Assembly (NCBI GenBank): GCA_003136335.1
Contig: PLEA01000359.1
Span: 1,678-9,554 of the forward strand
From: Acidobacteriaceae bacterium
GTDB lineage: Bacteria > Acidobacteriota > Terriglobia > Terriglobales > SbA1
Reading direction: 5' to 3'
DNA: 7,877 bases
Shown: positions 5,297 to 7,877 of the stretch, piece by piece
How positions within the stretch are numbered: the first letter of the stretch is position 1
Layout: every line of letters starts with the position of its first letter
The notes under the pieces: generated by a model
The model's database searches: none
What the model was told of the DNA's origin: nothing
Seen by the model: the letters and a program-made list of their open reading frames with translations, nothing else
Program-made: the position numbers and the translations under genes

Positions 5297-7682
5297 TGGG
5301 GTCGGTGCGAGCAGAGCGGAGCGCCGGCAGGTAACTTGCTAAGAAGGCTACACCCAGCAGCAACAGAGTTACGGCCGAAAACGGCAGCGGGTCGCCAGGC
5401 CGCACGCCGCGCACCAGCCCAACCAGCACTCGCGTAGCCAGCAGCGCACCGCTGAGCCCGATCACAGTACCGGCAAGTGCAAGACTCATCCCACGGCGCA
5501 GGACTAGCCGCAAAATCTCCCCACGTGCCGCACCCAGCGCCATGCGAATTCCCATTTCGTGGATTCGCTGCGTCACTTCATACGACACGATGCCATACAG
5601 CCCGACGGCAGCCAGAACCAGCGCCACCGACGCAAAAAGGCTGAGCAAAAGCGCGTACACGCCAGGCTCCGCCAGCGAAGACGAAAGAACCTCGTCCATG
5701 GTGCGTAGCTGCAGGATCGGCACGTCGCGGTCCACCGACTGCGCGACGGCTTTGAGGTTGCCAGCGAGTTTCGCAGGCTCGTCGTCGGTGCGCACAACCA
5801 GAACCAACCACGGCCAATCCGGGCCGGGCTGCAGGTAGTCCAGAAAAATTTCTGGTTGCGGCGTGACCCCGAGGCTTCGTTGCCGCACATCTCCCGTGAC
5901 GCCCACAATGGTCAGCAGCCGCGCGTTATCGAAGGTAATCTGTTTCCCTAGCGGATCTTCGCCGGGCCAAAACTGCTGCGCCGCCGAACTGTTCACCACC
6001 GCTACCCCAGGACTGCTTCCGGAATCGTCTGTCGTGAATTCGCGGCCTACGCGCAGCGGTATTCCCAGGGTTCGGAAATAGCCTGCACTGGCGATATTGA
6101 CATTCGCCTGAAAGCTGCGCCCGGGTGCTGGATCCGGACGTCCAGCGATGTGAAATGCCAGATCGTCTTCACCGCCGCCCAGAGGCAAGTCTGCGATGAA
6201 CGACGCGGAGCGCACACCGGGAATGCCGCTGATGCGGTCGAGGACGTTCTCAAAATAGTTCAAACGGTCTGGAGTTCTTGCGAACTTGAGCCGGGGCAGG
6301 GAGAACTCCACGGCCAGCAAATGATCGGCCTGAAAACCCGGCGCTGTGCTGCGCATGATGAGAAAACTCTTGAGAAGCAGGCCCGCTCCAGAGAGCAAGA
6401 TAAGCGCCAGCGCCGTTTGCATGATCACCAGGCTCGAGCGAACACGCTGTCCTCGCCGACCTCCTGTGGTGCGCGAGGACTCGCGCAAGCCGTCATGCAC
6501 ATCGACCGAGCCGGTGCCCAGCGCAGGCAGGATTCCGAACAGAATTCCGGCCGCTGCAGACACACCGAGAGTAAATCCAAGAACCCAGATGTCGGTGTGC
6601 GTGTCAGCCAGCCGGGGAATGTAAAAATTTCTCGCCAGCAGGGCCACGAGCAGCCGCGTGCCCCAGGCCGCAAGCAAGAGGCCAGCCGCACCGCCAGCAA
6701 AGGCCAGCAGCATACTTTCTGTCAGCAACTGCCGCGTCAGCCGCGTGCGCCCCGCCCCCAATGCCACTCGTACCGCGATTTCCCGCTGCCGCGATGCGCT
6801 TCGAGCAAGCACGATACCGGCAACGTTGGTACACGCAATTAAGAGCACGAACGTGACGACTCCGACCATAACCAACAGGCCGGTTCGGACAGGCCCAAGA
6901 AAAGAGTCGGCCAGCGGCATCACGTTCGCGCCGACATTCTTGTCCGATTTCGGAAATTGCGCCGCGATGTCATGCGTGATGACGTTCATCTCAGTTTGCG
7001 CTGCCGCGATCGGGACGCCCGGCCGCAGACGGCCGAGGACCCCCAAAAAGCCATGATTCCGATCGGAATCACGAACCATCGGCATATAGATTTGTTCCGG
7101 CTGGCCGGGAGGAACTTCAAAGCCTGGAGGCATTATGCCGATGATTGTGTACGACCGCTCGTTAATCCGAATCGTTTTGCCCAAAGCGTCGGGGCGCTCT
7201 GCAAAATGCCGCTTCCAGAAAAGATCGCTCAAGAGCACGACCGCGGACGCGCCGGGTTCCTGTTCATCACTGCGAAAGGGCCGGCCGAGCGCTGGCAGCA
7301 CGCCCAGAGTCTCGAAAAATTCCGCTGAGGCCTGCACTGCTGGAACACGTTCCGCTTGATTCTCGGCCGTAAGAGTTGCGCCCCGAGTTGTAAAAGCTGC
7401 AAGGTTTTCGAAGCTCTTGTTCTGAGCTCTCCAATCCTCGAAGTCAGGGTATGAGGCAACGTCTTGCGTCTGGCCTGTGGCTGTATCCGTTGCCCAGATC
7501 ATGGTCAGGCGATTGGCTTGGGGGAATGGAAGTGAGCGAAGGATAACCGCGCGAACAACGCTGAAGATCGCGCTGTTTGCGCCTATCCCGAGCGCAAGGG
7601 TCAACACCGCGATTGCAGTAAAGCCTGGGCTCCTGCGCAACTGCCGCAGCGCGTAACGAATGTCCTGCAACCAGGCCTGCAT
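5274..7682 (-). CDS. ADOP-family permease 2 (MacB/FtsX-type, internally duplicated, no ATPase)
   Basis: Encodes 802 aa from the ATG at 7682, chosen because AAGGAG sits 5 bases upstream and the family N-terminus follows at once (QDIRYALRQLRRSPGF). The frame is open to an ATG at 7820, but the extra 46 residues are unlike the family. Layout by eye: membrane segment 1 at about 20-42; periplasmic domain 43-267, with the typical YPDFEDWR (78-85) and GIMPPGF (182-188); segments 2-4 at about 268-292, 322-347 and 364-388; segment 5 at about 416-440; second periplasmic domain 441-674; segments 6-8 at about 675-701, 731-758 and 767-787. The repeated loop motif appears as E-I-A-V-R-V-ALGA (301-310) and E-M-G-I-R-M-ALGA (709-718). 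It ends MVALRYE. It is a divergent paralogue of permease 1: both share architecture and terminal motifs, but the periplasmic domains differ clearly. No ATPase partner lies nearby. Function is unknown beyond likely ABC-type permease or mechanotransmission. Confidence 0.94.
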   Translation of the reverse strand: MQAWLQDIRYALRQLRRSPGFTAIAVLTLALGIGANSAIFSVVRAVILRSLPFPQANRLTMIWATDTATGQTQDVASYPDFEDWRAQNKSFENLAAFTTRGATLTAENQAERVPAVQASAEFFETLGVLPALGRPFRSDEQEPGASAVVLLSDLFWKRHFAERPDALGKTIRINERSYTIIGIMPPGFEVPPGQPEQIYMPMVRDSDRNHGFLGVLGRLRPGVPIAAAQTEMNVITHDIAAQFPKSDKNVGANVMPLADSFLGPVRTGLLVMVGVVTFVLLIACTNVAGIVLARSASRQREIAVRVALGAGRTRLTRQLLTESMLLAFAGGAAGLLLAAWGTRLLVALLARNFYIPRLADTHTDIWVLGFTLGVSAAAGILFGILPALGTGSVDVHDGLRESSRTTGGRRGQRVRSSLVIMQTALALILLSGAGLLLKSFLIMRSTAPGFQADHLLAVEFSLPRLKFARTPDRLNYFENVLDRISGIPGVRSASFIADLPLGGGEDDLAFHIAGRPDPAPGRSFQANVNIASAGYFRTLGIPLRVGREFTTDDSGSSPGVAVVNSSAAQQFWPGEDPLGKQITFDNARLLTIVGVTGDVRQRSLGVTPQPEIFLDYLQPGPDWPWLVLVVRTDDEPAKLAGNLKAVAQSVDRDVPILQLRTMDEVLSSSLAEPGVYALLLSLFASVALVLAAVGLYGIVSYEVTQRIHEMGIRMALGAARGEILRLVLRRGMSLALAGTVIGLSGALLATRVLVGLVRGVRPGDPLPFSAVTLLLLGVAFLASYLPALRSARTDPMVALRYE

Positions 7683-7687
7683 CGAAT

Positions 7688-7693
7688 CTCCTT
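7688..7693 (-). promoter_or_regulatory. Strong Shine-Dalgarno of permease 2
   Basis: On the minus strand AAGGAG is followed by the 5-base spacer ATTCG and the ATG at 7682. It is close to the ideal ribosome binding site and fixes the start of permease 2. Confidence 0.85.
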
Positions 7694-7710
7694 GGAAGCA
7701 TTGTGCTTCC
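7694..7710 (-). promoter_or_regulatory. Hairpin abutting the permease 2 ribosome binding site
   Basis: In the minus-strand RNA, GGAAGCA-CAA-TGCTTCC forms a perfect 7-bp stem with a 3-nt loop, ending at the base before AAGGAG. A hairpin placed directly against a Shine-Dalgarno can affect ribosome access or mRNA stability or bind a regulator, but such a role is inference. No U-run follows, so it is not an intrinsic terminator. Confidence 0.45.
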
Positions 7711-7711
7711 C

Positions 7712-7798
7712 CTCTTACCGGTAGCAACCACGCCGCCAAAGATGTCGCGTACAACTTTATGAAAATGAATCTAAAGTTGTTTTGGGAACAGGTAAGAG
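7712..7798 (-). promoter_or_regulatory. Possible structured 5' leader of permease 2 (nested inverted repeats)
   Basis: Reading the minus strand, CTCTTACC (7798-7791) is perfectly complementary to GGTAAGAG (7719-7712). Nested inside is a perfect 9-bp inverted repeat, ACAACTTTA (7780-7772) with TAAAGTTGT (7759-7751), spaced by 12 nt, and a weaker 4-bp stem ACGC/GCGT (7750-7747 with 7733-7730). Together these could fold as a three-way-junction RNA placed just before the ribosome-site hairpin. Alternatively the 9-bp repeat is a DNA operator. TACCGGTA at 7716-7723 is a self-complementary element that would compete with the outer stem. I do not recognise a known riboswitch class. Confidence 0.35.
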
Positions 7799-7836
7799 TG
7801 TTCAAATTCGACAAGCTCATGTTCGAAATCGAACAT
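7799..7836. promoter_or_regulatory. Operator-like palindrome plus a second, imperfect related site
   Basis: ATGTTCGAAATCGAACAT at 7819-7836 is an inverted repeat with perfect 8-bp arms around AA. A related imperfect element, TGTTCAAATTCGACA, lies at 7799-7813; the centres are about 21 bp apart, two helical turns, as expected for two dimers on the same face of DNA. The site lies 137 bp upstream of the permease 2 start. No repressor gene is in the window, and no clear promoter hexamers could be placed. The last bases (7837-7877) hold only a purine/pyrimidine-rich stretch with no recognised feature. Confidence 0.4.
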
Positions 7837-7877
7837 CCTCATCCGCTACTCGAGAAGAGGGGATAGAGTGCCCAGAG

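Noticed and set aside
6150..6842. Open frame of 230 codons on the plus strand inside permease 2.
   Set aside because: Antisense to a clear permease gene; Gln/Arg/Ser-rich translation without domains indicates a shadow frame.
7683..7820. Upstream extension of permease 2 by 46 codons.
   Set aside because: The ATG at 7682 has an ideal AAGGAG site and starts the conserved N-terminus; the extension overlaps the inverted-repeat leader.
7819..7836. Palindrome as a LexA (SOS) box.
   Set aside because: It resembles TGTTC-N-GAACA boxes, but the spacer is six bases instead of the four known for that type, and the downstream gene is not an SOS gene.
7837..7866. Plus-strand frame ending HPHPLLEKRG, reminiscent of peptides read from dispersed palindromic repeats.
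   Set aside because: Only one copy is in the window and the dyad is imperfect, so a repeat family cannot be supported.

Overview
The window reads as accessory chromosomal DNA of an Acidobacteriota member, probably a Koribacter-like or related soil lineage. This rests mainly on two large genes that match the 'acidobacterial duplicated orphan permease' (ADOP) architecture: MacB/FtsX-type permeases with an internal duplication and no fused or adjacent ATPase. The lineage call is inference from gene families; no rRNA or tRNA is present to confirm it.

Layout. (1) 1-435, plus strand: the 3' end of a gas vesicle GvpL/GvpF family gene, ending in the family's GPWPPYHF signature. It looks like the last gene of a cluster lying to the left. 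(2) 436-894: no convincing protein gene. It holds a likely gvp terminator (about 457-500), a 12-bp palindrome and a short repeated heptamer, two further hairpins, and a strong intrinsic terminator (829-857) pointing right. This is more structure than an inert spacer needs and could include an unannotated small RNA. (3) 895-2406, minus strand: a secreted, Tat-signal-bearing phosphoesterase of the phospholipase C/acid phosphatase family with all expected motifs. (4) 2407-2759: divergent intergenic region. (5) 2760-5204, plus strand: ADOP permease 1 (814 aa). (6) 5274-7682, minus strand: ADOP permease 2 (802 aa), converging on permease 1 with a 69-bp gap. (7) 7683-7877: the leader and upstream region of permease 2, with a near-ideal Shine-Dalgarno sequence, a hairpin abutting it, nested inverted repeats that could fold as a structured 5' leader, and an 18-bp operator-like palindrome.

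No operon is visible; the four genes alternate in orientation (+, -, +, -). The phosphoesterase acts outside the cytoplasm and both permeases are inner-membrane proteins with large periplasmic domains, so a shared envelope or lipid theme is possible but not shown. I found no CRISPR array, transposase, integrase, tRNA or rRNA. The most interesting non-coding signals are the structured leader of permease 2 and the hairpin-rich gap after the gvp gene.
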